Positions 1 through 6,382 of a stretch of 9,467 nt of DNA are shown here, piece after piece; position 1 is the first letter of the stretch; each line of letters starts with the position of its first letter. Origin of the DNA: Methanobacteriota archaeon (GTDB lineage: Archaea > Thermoplasmatota > JASEFT01 > JAUWIS01); contig JAUWIS010000019.1 in the NCBI GenBank assembly GCA_030605245.1, positions 1 to 9,467 of the forward strand. Direction: 5' to 3'. The notes under the pieces were generated by a model that was not told the DNA's origin, did no database searches, and was given only the letters and a program-made list of their open reading frames with translations. The translations under genes and the position numbers were made by a program.

Positions 1-48
1 AGCATGAGGCCTCGGGTTCGAGCATTTTGCGAAGCAAAATGTGAGAGA

Positions 49-76
49 GGAGGAAAAAAACTTGTTTTTTTCCTCC
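49..76 (+). repeat. 12-bp perfect hairpin inside the T-loop insert
   Basis: GGAGGAAAAAAA (49-60) pairs perfectly with TTTTTTTCCTCC (65-76) around a four-base CTTG loop. The purine/pyrimidine strand bias matches the hairpin in the tRNA-Thr intron. Confidence 0.9.
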
Positions 77-80
77 GAAT

Positions 81-107
81 CTACAAATTTACGAAGTAAA
101 TTTGTAG
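81..107 (+). repeat. CTACAAATTT hairpin, copy 1 (in tRNA insert)
   Basis: CTACAAATTTAC (81-92) pairs perfectly with GTAAATTTGTAG (96-107) around a GAA triloop. A second copy, with the top pair changed in a compensated way (A-T to G-C) and a GGA loop, lies at 6626-6652. In both places the hairpin follows another hairpin ending in TCC and a GAA-containing spacer. Confidence 0.9.
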
Positions 108-161
108 CAGGATGTTATCGCAAAATAGATAATCCCGACGGGTCCACTTTTCTAAAGTATA

Positions 162-171
162 AGTTTAATTA
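162..171 (+). promoter_or_regulatory. TATA-like box for the PLD/rhomboid gene pair
   Basis: AGTTTAATTA is centred about 27 nt before the ATG at 195. No Shine-Dalgarno sequence precedes that ATG, so a leaderless transcript is likely. Confidence 0.45.
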
Positions 172-194
172 CTCTGAAACCAAATCCCTTTTTG

Positions 195-2207
195 ATGAGG
201 AAAAAAATATTCATGTCATTTGTCCTTGGCATTTTGTTATTTTCGATGATGCCGAGTATAAATTGTGAAAGGCATGAAAACAGGATGCCTTCAGATTTAA
301 ATTCTGTTATTATTGTTGAGGTTTATTATGACACCTATCTTTCTTGGGAGCCTGATGAATATATAAGGATATACAATCCTTTTGCATCAGATGTGAACAT
401 GAGCAAATGGAATCTTACAGACATAGGAAATAAGGACAGTGGATACGATGGTATTGTTCAGTTCCCTGAAAACACAATACTGAAAGCAGGTAAAAGCATC
501 TATGTAGCAAACAATGCCTCAGCATTCCTTGAGGAAAATTATTTTAAACCCGATTTTGAGTATGGTGTGGATTCACTACATGATGTTCCAAACATGATTA
601 TGTTGAACCCTAATGTAAGACTTGCTAACACTGGTGATGAAGTTATCCTGAAAAATAATCAGGGCAGCATTGTTGATGCTGTTGTTTACGGTAATTCAAA
701 TTACACGGGTGATGGTTGGAACTCAAAACCTGCAAAGGATGTTACTGAAGGGACTGTTCTTAGAAGAAATACTGATGAAGCAACAGGCTCGTATCTTGAT
801 ACCAACACATCATCTGACTGGGATTCATTAAGAACCTATAAAATCGGGCAGTCAGATTTTTCTTATGAAACATTTTTATTTAACGGGAATGTTACCTGTT
901 TCGTTTCACCTGACTCAAGCTATGAGGCAATTGTTAATGAAATAGACAATGCAAAGGAATCAATATACATCAGTGTTTACGAGTTCACAAGCATTCATCT
1001 TGCAGAACATTTGATTAATGCGTTAAAAAGAAATGTTACTGTTAAGGTATTCCTTGAAGGAATGCCTGTATGTTGGAACATGACAAATGTTAGCAAAACA
1101 TATTATGAAAATAATACTTATAGATACAATGAGGCATATTGTGAAAAATATGTTGCAAAAATTTTGTATGAAAACGGAAGTGAAATAAGATTCATGGTAA
1201 ATGATGACAAACAGGATATTCATGATAGGTATAGATATGTTCACAACAAGTTTATGGTAATTGATAACAGCAGTGTGATAATTTTATCTGAAAACCTAAA
1301 AGAAACAGGCGTACCAGCGGATAATAGTTATGGCAACAGAGGATGGGGAGATATTGTAAGAAACAACGATACAGCAAAATATTTCTCGGATGTTTTCTTT
1401 GATGACTATAATACCAGCAGGAAGGACAGTTTTCCATTTACACCAAATGATTCAAAATATTGGGAGCCGCCATCCTGGTTCAAGTTGGAAACAGATACAT
1501 ACTCAGGAAACTACAATCCGAGTTTCAACCCTGCAACAATAAACGGTTCGTTTTCTGTTTCACCTGTCCTTTCACCGGATACATCATTGCTTGAAACAGA
1601 ATCCGTTATTGGTATGATAAATTCTGCAGAAAGCTCTGTTTACATAGAACAACTTCAATGTAAAATAAACTGGAATTATTACAGTAATGCCTGTGAAAAC
1701 CTGTATCTGAACGCAGCAATTGGTGCAGCAAGAAGAAAATGCGATGTAAAAATACTTTTGGATAGTAGATATATTGATTCAGATGATAATACTACAGACA
1801 ACCTAGACACTGTTGCTTACATAAACGAAGTTGCAGAAAGAGAAAATTTAACTCTTCAGGCAAGACTTGTTTACCTAAAAAATTTGAGCAAGGTTCATAA
1901 CAAGGGCGTAATCGTTGATGGAAACAAAACACTTGTTTCAAGTATTAACTGGGGGAGATGCTCTGTAATAGAAAACAGGGAGGCAGGTGTTATAATTGAA
2001 AACAGGGATGTTGCAGAATATTTCACAAATGTATTTTTGTATGACTGGGATGCAGGAAATGAGGAAAACAATAATAATGGAGATGTACTATCCAACAATG
2101 TGGAAACAGGAAAAGTTTTACCCTCATGGCAGATTGTGCTTTTGATAATCATAATCATTTTAATCATTTCAGTCATAAGGGATATATATAAAAGAAGGAG
2201 GCGATAA
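195..2207 (+). CDS. exported, membrane-anchored phospholipase D-family protein with lamin-tail domain
   Basis: This 670-aa protein begins with a signal sequence (MRKKIFM, then a hydrophobic run ending near S-I-N-C). A lamin-tail-like beta domain follows (about residues 35-180, with the typical stretch on being free of gaps in the chain and the phrase GDEVILKN). Two PLD domains follow. The HKD motifs are visible as HNKFMVID (H350, K352) and HNKGVIVD (H568, K570, D575). A single C-terminal helix (about 645-662) ends in KRRRR, so the catalytic part should face outside. The family includes phospholipases and nucleases; a nuclease is my preference because LTD/PLD combinations are often exported DNases, but the substrate is inferred. 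About twenty N-x-S/T sequons suggest a glycosylated surface protein. I chose ATG 195 over TTG 192 for the TATA spacing. The ribosome binding site of the next gene overlaps the end of this one. Confidence 0.85.
   Translation: MRKKIFMSFVLGILLFSMMPSINCERHENRMPSDLNSVIIVEVYYDTYLSWEPDEYIRIYNPFASDVNMSKWNLTDIGNKDSGYDGIVQFPENTILKAGKSIYVANNASAFLEENYFKPDFEYGVDSLHDVPNMIMLNPNVRLANTGDEVILKNNQGSIVDAVVYGNSNYTGDGWNSKPAKDVTEGTVLRRNTDEATGSYLDTNTSSDWDSLRTYKIGQSDFSYETFLFNGNVTCFVSPDSSYEAIVNEIDNAKESIYISVYEFTSIHLAEHLINALKRNVTVKVFLEGMPVCWNMTNVSKTYYENNTYRYNEAYCEKYVAKILYENGSEIRFMVNDDKQDIHDRYRYVHNKFMVIDNSSVIILSENLKETGVPADNSYGNRGWGDIVRNNDTAKYFSDVFFDDYNTSRKDSFPFTPNDSKYWEPPSWFKLETDTYSGNYNPSFNPATINGSFSVSPVLSPDTSLLETESVIGMINSAESSVYIEQLQCKINWNYYSNACENLYLNAAIGAARRKCDVKILLDSRYIDSDDNTTDNLDTVAYINEVAERENLTLQARLVYLKNLSKVHNKGVIVDGNKTLVSSINWGRCSVIENREAGVIIENRDVAEYFTNVFLYDWDAGNEENNNNGDVLSNNVETGKVLPSWQIVLLIIIIILIISVIRDIYKRRRR
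2195..2205 (+). promoter_or_regulatory. strong ribosome binding site for the rhomboid gene
   Basis: AAGGAGGCGAT resembles the archaeal Shine-Dalgarno consensus GGAGGTGAT closely and overlaps the PLD stop codon (2205-2207). No ATG or GTG lies at a suitable distance. The in-frame codon about 8 nt beyond GGAGG is ATT (2210). The TTG at 2225 is about 23 nt away and the first ATG is at 2258. Confidence 0.65.
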
Positions 2208-2224
2208 AAATTCATCTTTCATCA

Positions 2225-3109
2225 TTGTTTATATTATCAATAATCATTGCAAGTTTTATGTATGCACGGCTGAAAAAACGTTTTGTGTGTCAGATAATTG
2301 TGCTTACGAACTTCATCATATCTGCTGTTATGTTTATTTTGGCTTTTATGTTTGGCGAAAATATTTTTACGCATGTCATTGTTGATTTGGGCTGCAGACC
2401 AAGTTATCTTTTATCCCCAAAAATCTACACGATAATTACACACATGTACATCCATGGAGGTATACTGCATCTGCTTATGAACATGATTTTCTTACTCTTT
2501 ATCGGTATGCCTTTTGAGGAAAGGGTTGGCTCAAAAAAATTTGTTTTTATATATTTTGGAGCAGGAATATTGGGTGTTTTGTTAAATGCAATGATTACAT
2601 ATTCCTATCCTTCACTTAACCCGGATGTAATCGGTATAGGCGCATCCGGCGCAATCTTTGGAATCATAGCAGCATACGCATTTCTTTACCCAAGGGATGA
2701 GATTATTGCACCTTTAGGACCGATAATTACCAAAGTACCGGTAATCCTTGTTGCCGTTGTTTACTTTTTAATCGAAACCGTTTTTGTACTCTTTCTTGTT
2801 CAGGATTCTGTCGGGCATATTGTGCATGTCGGCGGTTTTGTTGCCGGCATATACATAGCGCTTTTGCTCAAAAAATATGAACCACCAAAAAAAGAGAAAA
2901 AAACAGATTTAAATATTTTTGAGAAACTTGCATCAACAGATGAACTAAAAAACATTCTTGAAACAATTAAGAAGGAGGACATACCTGAAATAAGGAATGC
3001 ATGGATAGAGGAATTTATGAAAAAGGTAGTATGCCCGAAATGCGGAAAAAAATTAAGAATCTGGGGGAATAGTGCTGTTTGCAAGTGCGGGTATAAGGTG
3101 AAACTTTAG
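2225..3109 (+). CDS. rhomboid-family intramembrane serine protease with C-terminal zinc ribbon
   Basis: Rhomboids cut transmembrane helices of substrate proteins within the membrane. The catalytic serine sits in G-A-S-G (S141, numbered from TTG 2225) and the catalytic histidine in HVGGFVAG (H201). The conserved loop/helix HGGILHLLMNM (about 77-87) precedes a family-typical E-x-R-V-G-S. At least six hydrophobic helices are visible, plus an extra N-terminal one if the TTG or an earlier start is used. A soluble charged tail ends in a zinc ribbon with C270-x2-C273 and C286-x-C288, which probably lies in the cytoplasm. It follows the PLD gene by 17 nt, so the two are probably co-transcribed. The start is uncertain: TTG 2225 is the coordinate given, but the ribosome binding site points to ATT 2210, and ATG 2258 would still leave the rhomboid core intact. 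Confidence 0.9.
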   Translation: MFILSIIIASFMYARLKKRFVCQIIVLTNFIISAVMFILAFMFGENIFTHVIVDLGCRPSYLLSPKIYTIITHMYIHGGILHLLMNMIFLLFIGMPFEERVGSKKFVFIYFGAGILGVLLNAMITYSYPSLNPDVIGIGASGAIFGIIAAYAFLYPRDEIIAPLGPIITKVPVILVAVVYFLIETVFVLFLVQDSVGHIVHVGGFVAGIYIALLLKKYEPPKKEKKTDLNIFEKLASTDELKNILETIKKEDIPEIRNAWIEEFMKKVVCPKCGKKLRIWGNSAVCKCGYKVKL

Positions 3110-3128
3110 GTGAGAATAACTCCGCTAT

Positions 3129-3152
3129 GAGGGATTGCTTCGGTAATCTCTC
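3129..3152 (+). terminator. cUUCGg hairpin in the convergent intergenic gap
   Basis: GAGGGATTGC (3129-3138) pairs with GTAATCTCTC (3143-3152), ten pairs including two G-T wobbles, around a TTCG tetraloop closed by C-G. U-rich sequence follows (3172-3199). The gap lies between the rhomboid stop (3109) and the convergent gene's stop (3196), so a termination or 3'-end stabilising role is likely for the plus-strand transcript. Confidence 0.6.
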
Positions 3153-3195
3153 GCTATGCTCAGGTGGGGCATCATTTTATTTTTAGTATTGTTTT

Positions 3196-3636
3196 TTAGA
3201 TAGATAAATGTAATTTACCACCGCTGGATCTCTGTTGTTTGCATCGAACTATATATCTAAACACAATCCAATATATTAACAACACAAATACAAATCCAAG
3301 AACATAAGCAATAACCGATTTTAATGCTTCTACACGCCACCAATCAGATCCAATCAAATTAGAAGAAAAAAATGTTTGGTATATCATAGATTCACCCATG
3401 TAAATTAATAATGAAATGCCATAAATCCCAAAGCTTACAAACACTCCTAATACGAAAGAGATTATAGCCAACTCGATACGATAATATGGAATTTTCACCA
3501 ATCTATTTTGATGAATAAATGATTGGAATATAATCCCATGTCTGTTTAAACTCTCTAAAAAAATAAAATTCAATATTATCGCAGGGACTAAACCCACACA
3601 TATTAATAAAGATAATGGATGGACAATTGATGTCAT
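3196..3636 (-). CDS. small membrane protein of unknown function
   Basis: I do not recognise this 146-aa protein. It shows three hydrophobic segments: about 8-27, about 54-80, and about 105-128, the last followed by a basic tail (R, K, R-rich) typical of a cytoplasmic end. A conserved-looking W-W pair stands before the third helix. The start ATG 3636 is preceded by GAGGT (3645-3641) four bases upstream; a TTG at 3681 would add 15 residues but lies on top of the TATA-like box. It stands alone: the MBF1 operon ends 80 nt upstream on the same strand and the rhomboid gene converges on it. No catalytic motif is visible. Confidence 0.7.
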   Translation of the reverse strand: MTSIVHPLSLLICVGLVPAIILNFIFLESLNRHGIIFQSFIHQNRLVKIPYYRIELAIISFVLGVFVSFGIYGISLLIYMGESMIYQTFFSSNLIGSDWWRVEALKSVIAYVLGFVFVLLIYWIVFRYIVRCKQQRSSGGKLHLSI

Positions 3637-3680
3637 ATCAACCTCTGTATTAAAGTCATGATATCTACATACTCCATACA

Positions 3681-3688
3681 ATATTTAT
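3681..3688 (-). promoter_or_regulatory. TATA-like box for the small membrane protein
   Basis: On the minus strand ATAAATAT (3688-3681) would place transcription start near 3658. That gives a leader of about 20 nt that contains the GAGGT site (3645-3641). Confidence 0.4.
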
Positions 3689-3715
3689 GGGACCTGAAGG
3701 ATGCTTCTTCATACC

Positions 3716-4201
3716 TCACTTTTCCCTCTTTATCAAATCCCCAATAGTCAATGCTCTACCTGTCTTTTTTGTTTCAACCTTTTCCGTTTTTGTTTTTTCT
3801 GTCAGTTTTATGTTTAACGTCTTTTCCAGTTTTTTTATCAGGTTTTCATCAGGTTTCATATTTCCTGATTCAATTTTTGTTATAATTGTTTTTTTCTCAT
3901 TGATTTTTTTACCAAGCTGCTCGGGTGTCATATCCATTTTAACCCGCGCATTCCTGATTTTTTTTGCATAATCATCAACAAGCTCATTTTCAACAGATTC
4001 AAAAACATTTTTTGTTTTGAATCTTTTTTCTCGCTCCTCAAGACGCTGAGCAACCTCAACTGGTGTCGCAGCAATTTCAGGTTTAACAGGTTTACCAAAT
4101 TTTGCGCAGTTCGGACAAACATTCAGCATTGAGCCTTCAACCAATACTGTTTTTAGATTTGATGATTTCTTTCCACACATTTCACAGACTTGATCTTTCA
4201 T
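3716..4201 (-). CDS. archaeal multiprotein bridging factor 1 (MBF1) homologue
   Basis: The 161-aa product has the archaeal MBF1 layout. An N-terminal zinc ribbon (C6-x2-C9 ... C29-x2-C32) and a basic/acidic linker are followed by a Cro/C1-type helix-turn-helix at about 78-131 (D-Y-A-K-K-I-R-N-A-R ... I-T-K-I-E-S-G). MBF1 proteins bridge TBP and gene-specific activators in eukaryotes; in archaea they associate with the ribosome or transcription machinery, and the exact role is less settled. I chose ATG 4201, which overlaps the upstream TGA as ATGA and has GGTG a few bases before it; an in-frame ATG at 4210 would add three residues. It is the last gene of a three-gene overlapping operon. Confidence 0.92.
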   Translation of the reverse strand: MKDQVCEMCGKKSSNLKTVLVEGSMLNVCPNCAKFGKPVKPEIAATPVEVAQRLEEREKRFKTKNVFESVENELVDDYAKKIRNARVKMDMTPEQLGKKINEKKTIITKIESGNMKPDENLIKKLEKTLNIKLTEKTKTEKVETKKTGRALTIGDLIKREK

Positions 4202-4413
4202 ATCCACCATATCCAGCTTTTGTCCTCAACAGAAACTTTCCCTTTTATTTTGTTTTTCATTCTCAGCATAGCCAGGAATCTCACGGATTCATCAGGGCAT
4301 TTTGCACCAAGTTTTTCCATTTCCTTTTCAACATCACCTGTTTTCATCCTGCCTTTTTCCCTAAGGATGTTTACAATGAATTTTTCTGCTTCCTCATCTG
4401 AAAGTGTTTTCAT
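4198..4413 (-). CDS. 71-aa winged-helix-like protein between desulfurase and MBF1
   Basis: The product is small and charged. Its helical pattern fits a winged helix: a first helix around residues 6-19, a second beginning M-K-T-G-D-V-E-K-E, a recognition-type helix P-D-E-S-V-R-F-L-A-M-L, then a short strand pair ending W-I-W-W-I. I do not recognise a named family. Its ATG overlaps the desulfurase TGA and its TGA overlaps the MBF1 ATG, both as ATGA, so the three are almost certainly co-translated. GGTGAG lies just upstream of its start. The fold and a DNA-binding role are inferred from sequence pattern and context only. Confidence 0.8.
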   Translation of the reverse strand: MKTLSDEEAEKFIVNILREKGRMKTGDVEKEMEKLGAKCPDESVRFLAMLRMKNKIKGKVSVEDKSWIWWI

Positions 4414-5648
4414 ACTAACTCACCAATTGCTTCTATTATCTTTTTCACCTCTTCCTCTGTGTTGTAATAATGGAAACTAACCCTGACATTCCCACCATAT
4501 TTTTCATGTATTCCAAGAAACTTCATGAGCGGGATGCAGCAGTGATGCCCTGCCCTTGTTAAAATGTTTTTCTCATCAAGCGCAAGTGAAACATCATGAG
4601 ACCTCCATCCTTTAATGTTGAAGGTAACTGTGCCTCTGTCGTCATCAGAACCATATATTTCAACATCCTTCATCTCCTTTAATCCATCTAAGAGTATTCT
4701 TCCAAGTTTCTTCTCCCTTTTCTCAATATTCTCCAGCCCGATTTCATTTACATATTCTGCAGCCCTTCCCAGACCTATCATCCCTGCAATGTTTGGTGTT
4801 CCTGCATCAAACCTTTTTGAGTATGTATCAGCAAGCCTGTAACCATTTTCTGAGACATCGGAAATAATTCCTCCGCCGAGTATCATAGGCTCCATTTTTT
4901 CTATAAGCTCTTTTTTAACATACAATCCCCCGGTTCCCTGAGGGCCAAGAGGACCTTTGTGCCCTGAGAAAGAATAAAAATCGCATCCTAAATCCTTAAC
5001 ATTTACAGGCATATGCCCGGGACCCTGGGAGCCATCAACAAAAACAAGACATTTTAGGTTTTTTTCCTTTATTGTTTTTATTATTTCCTTTACATCATGC
5101 ACGGTTCCAACAGCATTTGAGACATGCTGAAAAGAAACAAAATTTGTTTTCTCATCTATTTCAAAAAGTTCAGGAGTTAACTTACAATCCTTTTTTGGTT
5201 TTACAACATCAAACCCCAGATTTAAATGTTGTGCCACCCTGAGCCAGGTCATAAAATTTGAATGATGTTCCATAATGGTTGAAACAATCCTGTCATGGTT
5301 CTCCCATTTTATTACAGGTTCATTTTCTTTCCCATCATTAAACAGAGAATGCTCAAGGGCATATGAAACAATAGCTGCTCCTTCTGTGCAGTTTCTTGTG
5401 AAAATAAGTTCTTCTGGTGAGCATTTTAATAATATTTCTGATATTTTTTTTCTTGCATTTTCCCATTCTAAGGATGCTTTCTGGGCTATGGAATATGTTC
5501 CCCGCTTAACATTTGAGCAGTAATCAAGAAAATACTCATCCATTGCAGCCACAACAGGTTTTGGAACAGGTGTTGTCGCACCATTATCCGCATAAATGTA
5601 TTTTTTTGTCAAAGGAATATCATTTCTTACCTCTTCAACAGTTTTCAT
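4410..5648 (-). CDS. sufS-like: SufS/CsdA-type cysteine desulfurase (class V aminotransferase fold)
   Basis: This 412-aa PLP enzyme should take sulfur from L-cysteine, forming a persulfide and alanine, for Fe-S cluster or other thiol biosynthesis. Visible family marks are DNGATT near the N-terminus, EHH (127-129), the PLP-contacting D205, S-G-H-K with the Schiff-base lysine K231, and the group II active-site region R-A-G-H-H-C with C370 aligned to the SufS catalytic cysteine. The C-terminal R-V-S-F-H-Y-Y-N-T is also typical. A second cysteine (C371) directly follows C370. There is a modest insertion before EHH (about 103-122). No scaffold or SufB/C genes are in the window, so the acceptor is unknown. 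It heads the operon; the TATA box 28 nt before the ATG and the lack of a Shine-Dalgarno suggest a leaderless mRNA. Confidence 0.93.
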   Translation of the reverse strand: MKTVEEVRNDIPLTKKYIYADNGATTPVPKPVVAAMDEYFLDYCSNVKRGTYSIAQKASLEWENARKKISEILLKCSPEELIFTRNCTEGAAIVSYALEHSLFNDGKENEPVIKWENHDRIVSTIMEHHSNFMTWLRVAQHLNLGFDVVKPKKDCKLTPELFEIDEKTNFVSFQHVSNAVGTVHDVKEIIKTIKEKNLKCLVFVDGSQGPGHMPVNVKDLGCDFYSFSGHKGPLGPQGTGGLYVKKELIEKMEPMILGGGIISDVSENGYRLADTYSKRFDAGTPNIAGMIGLGRAAEYVNEIGLENIEKREKKLGRILLDGLKEMKDVEIYGSDDDRGTVTFNIKGWRSHDVSLALDEKNILTRAGHHCCIPLMKFLGIHEKYGGNVRVSFHYYNTEEEVKKIIEAIGELV

Positions 5649-5673
5649 ATTTTTATGTAATGATGAGTAAGGG

Positions 5674-5681
5674 TATAAATT
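5674..5681 (-). promoter_or_regulatory. TATA-like box of the desulfurase operon
   Basis: The minus strand reads AATTTATA (5681-5674), centred about 28 nt before the ATG at 5648, which fits a leaderless start. The mirror sequence TATAAATT could also serve the plus strand. Confidence 0.55.
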
Positions 5682-5772
5682 TTATGTAGAAAACTATTAT
5701 TAAACAGAAGCAGATAACATAGGGAATGAGATTTCAGGATTGTCCTGTAGAACAGAGGATATTAACATTCTG

Positions 5773-5806
5773 ATTTCACGGAAAAAACCCCGGTTTTTCC
5801 TGAAAT
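5773..5806 (+). repeat. hairpin 1 in the stress-protein leader
   Basis: ATTTCA (5773-5778) pairs with TGAAAT (5801-5806) and, after one bulged C, GGAAAAA (5780-5786) pairs with TTTTTCC (5794-5800) around ACCCCGG. That is thirteen pairs in total. Confidence 0.85.
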
Positions 5807-5810
5807 ATTA

Positions 5811-5833
5811 GGAAAACACCAAAGGTGTTTTCC
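5811..5833 (+). repeat. hairpin 2 in the stress-protein leader
   Basis: GGAAAACACC (5811-5820) pairs perfectly with GGTGTTTTCC (5824-5833) around an AAA triloop. It ends six bases before the ribosome binding site GGTGA (5840-5844), so it could influence translation or stabilise the mRNA. Confidence 0.9.
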
Positions 5834-5847
5834 GTAATAGGTGAATT

Positions 5848-6252
5848 ATGGGAAGCATACTTGTAGGATATGATGGCTCAGAATCATCAAAAAAAGCACT
5901 TGAAAAAGCAGTTGCATTACTTAAAGAAAACGATGAGCTGATTGTGTTATCTGTCGTCCCATCCTCTGAGGATAGAGAGTTTACAATAATAGACTCGGAT
6001 CTTTCAGCGGCAAATGCGCAGTCCCAGGTAAACAATGCAATAGCAGGTTTAAAGGAAAAAGGATTGGATATAATCGGCATCGTTAGGAAAGGGGACATAG
6101 CAGATGAAATCCTGAAAATGGGAAAAGAAATGAAATGCGATCTCATAGTTGTTGGGCATAAAGGAGTGAGCAAAGTAGGAAAGTTTATGCTCGGCAGCGT
6201 TGCAGAAAAGGTTGTGAGATATGCATCCAGACCTGTGCTGGTTGTTAGATAA
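5848..6252 (+). CDS. universal stress protein (UspA domain, ATP-binding type)
   Basis: This 134-aa single-domain protein begins with the strand S-I-L-V-G-Y-D-G-S typical of the UspA fold (D9 contacts nucleotide in the family). It carries the ATP-binding signature G-x2-G-x9-G-S: GHKG at 103-106, then G116-S117. It ends in the usual R-P-V-L-V-V strand. Such proteins dimerise and bind ATP; their specific roles vary and cannot be read here. The ATG at 5848 has GGTGA three bases upstream. The gene is monocistronic, divergent from the desulfurase operon and followed by tRNA-Thr. Two strong hairpins fill its leader. I could not place its TATA box with confidence (weak candidates near 5697 and 5758). 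Confidence 0.93.
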   Translation: MGSILVGYDGSESSKKALEKAVALLKENDELIVLSVVPSSEDREFTIIDSDLSAANAQSQVNNAIAGLKEKGLDIIGIVRKGDIADEILKMGKEMKCDLIVVGHKGVSKVGKFMLGSVAEKVVRYASRPVLVVR

Positions 6253-6291
6253 ACTTTTTTAGCAGATAACCCATTTGTAATATTGGATTTC

Positions 6292-6317
6292 GCAGGAAAA
6301 ACAAAATCTTTTTCTGC
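6292..6317 (+). terminator. hairpin downstream of the stress-protein gene
   Basis: GCAG (6292-6295) plus AAAAA (6297-6301) pair with TTTTT (6309-6313) plus CTGC (6314-6317), with one bulged G and a seven-base loop. A T6 run at 6255-6260 just after the stop codon may already terminate. Another short hairpin, AATTGT/ACAATT (6325-6340, TCCG loop), lies directly before the tRNA. Confidence 0.4.
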
Positions 6318-6382
6318 TCTCCAGAATTGTTCCGACAATTTTTGATGCCGCTGTGGCTCAGTGGTAGAGCAACTCCTTGGTA

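Larger units (their letters stand above)
23..132 (+). other. putative 110-nt non-canonical tRNA intron in the T loop
   Basis: The insert splits a T arm that is otherwise complete. Its ends can pair: 24-32 (ATTTTGCGA) with 118-126 (TCGCAAAAT), nine pairs. That leaves three-base bulges at 21-23 and 131-133 at the two proposed cut sites, as in a bulge-helix-bulge. The central four-base helix is poor, with only T18-A129 and C19-G128 pairing, so splicing by the archaeal tRNA endonuclease is plausible but not proven. Inside are a local hairpin (23-30 with 34-41, GAA loop) and two stronger hairpins listed separately. Boundaries 22-131 would give TTCGAAT and are equally consistent with the T-loop length. 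Confidence 0.65.
1..146 (+). tRNA. 3' part of a tRNA, T loop interrupted by an intron-like insert (5' end outside window)
   Basis: Read in tRNA numbering, positions 2-6 (GCATG) fit the 3' strand of the anticodon stem, 7-11 (AGGCC) a five-base variable region, and 12-16 (TCGGG) the 5' T-stem strand, followed by TTCGAG (17-22). After about 110 nt of foreign-looking sequence the tRNA resumes: T (133), CCCGA (134-138, five perfect pairs with 12-16), CGGGTCC (139-145, 3' acceptor strand) and A (146, discriminator). Joining 22 to 133 gives the standard T loop TTCGAGT, so the insert would sit at tRNA position 59/60. The expected 5' acceptor strand, GGACCCG, lies left of the window, as does the anticodon, so no isotype is assigned. 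A T-rich stretch (148-152) follows as a probable terminator. CCA is not encoded. Confidence 0.8.

Noticed and set aside
1..146. Tyrosine-recombinase attachment site or integrated element at the left tRNA
   Set aside because: No integrase gene or duplicated tRNA 3' end is seen in the window, and the insert is internal to the T loop rather than downstream of the tRNA.
41..268. Open frame of 75 codons at the left end
   Set aside because: It runs through the tRNA insert, the tRNA 3' end and the start of the PLD gene in another frame. It has no ribosome binding site and no recognisable protein character.
3637..3681. Longer form of the small membrane protein from TTG 3681
   Set aside because: The ATG at 3636 has a well-spaced GAGGT site, and the extra 15 residues would overlap the probable TATA box and transcription start.
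4615..4842. Plus-strand open frames across the desulfurase gene
   Set aside because: They are antisense shadows of a well-recognised enzyme; the same holds for the open frames opposite MBF1 and ftcD.
5660..5770. C/D-box small RNA upstream of the stress protein
   Set aside because: ATGATGA at 5660-5666 matches box C, but no D box follows at a normal distance. A CTGA at about 5770 is too far and lacks D'/C' boxes.
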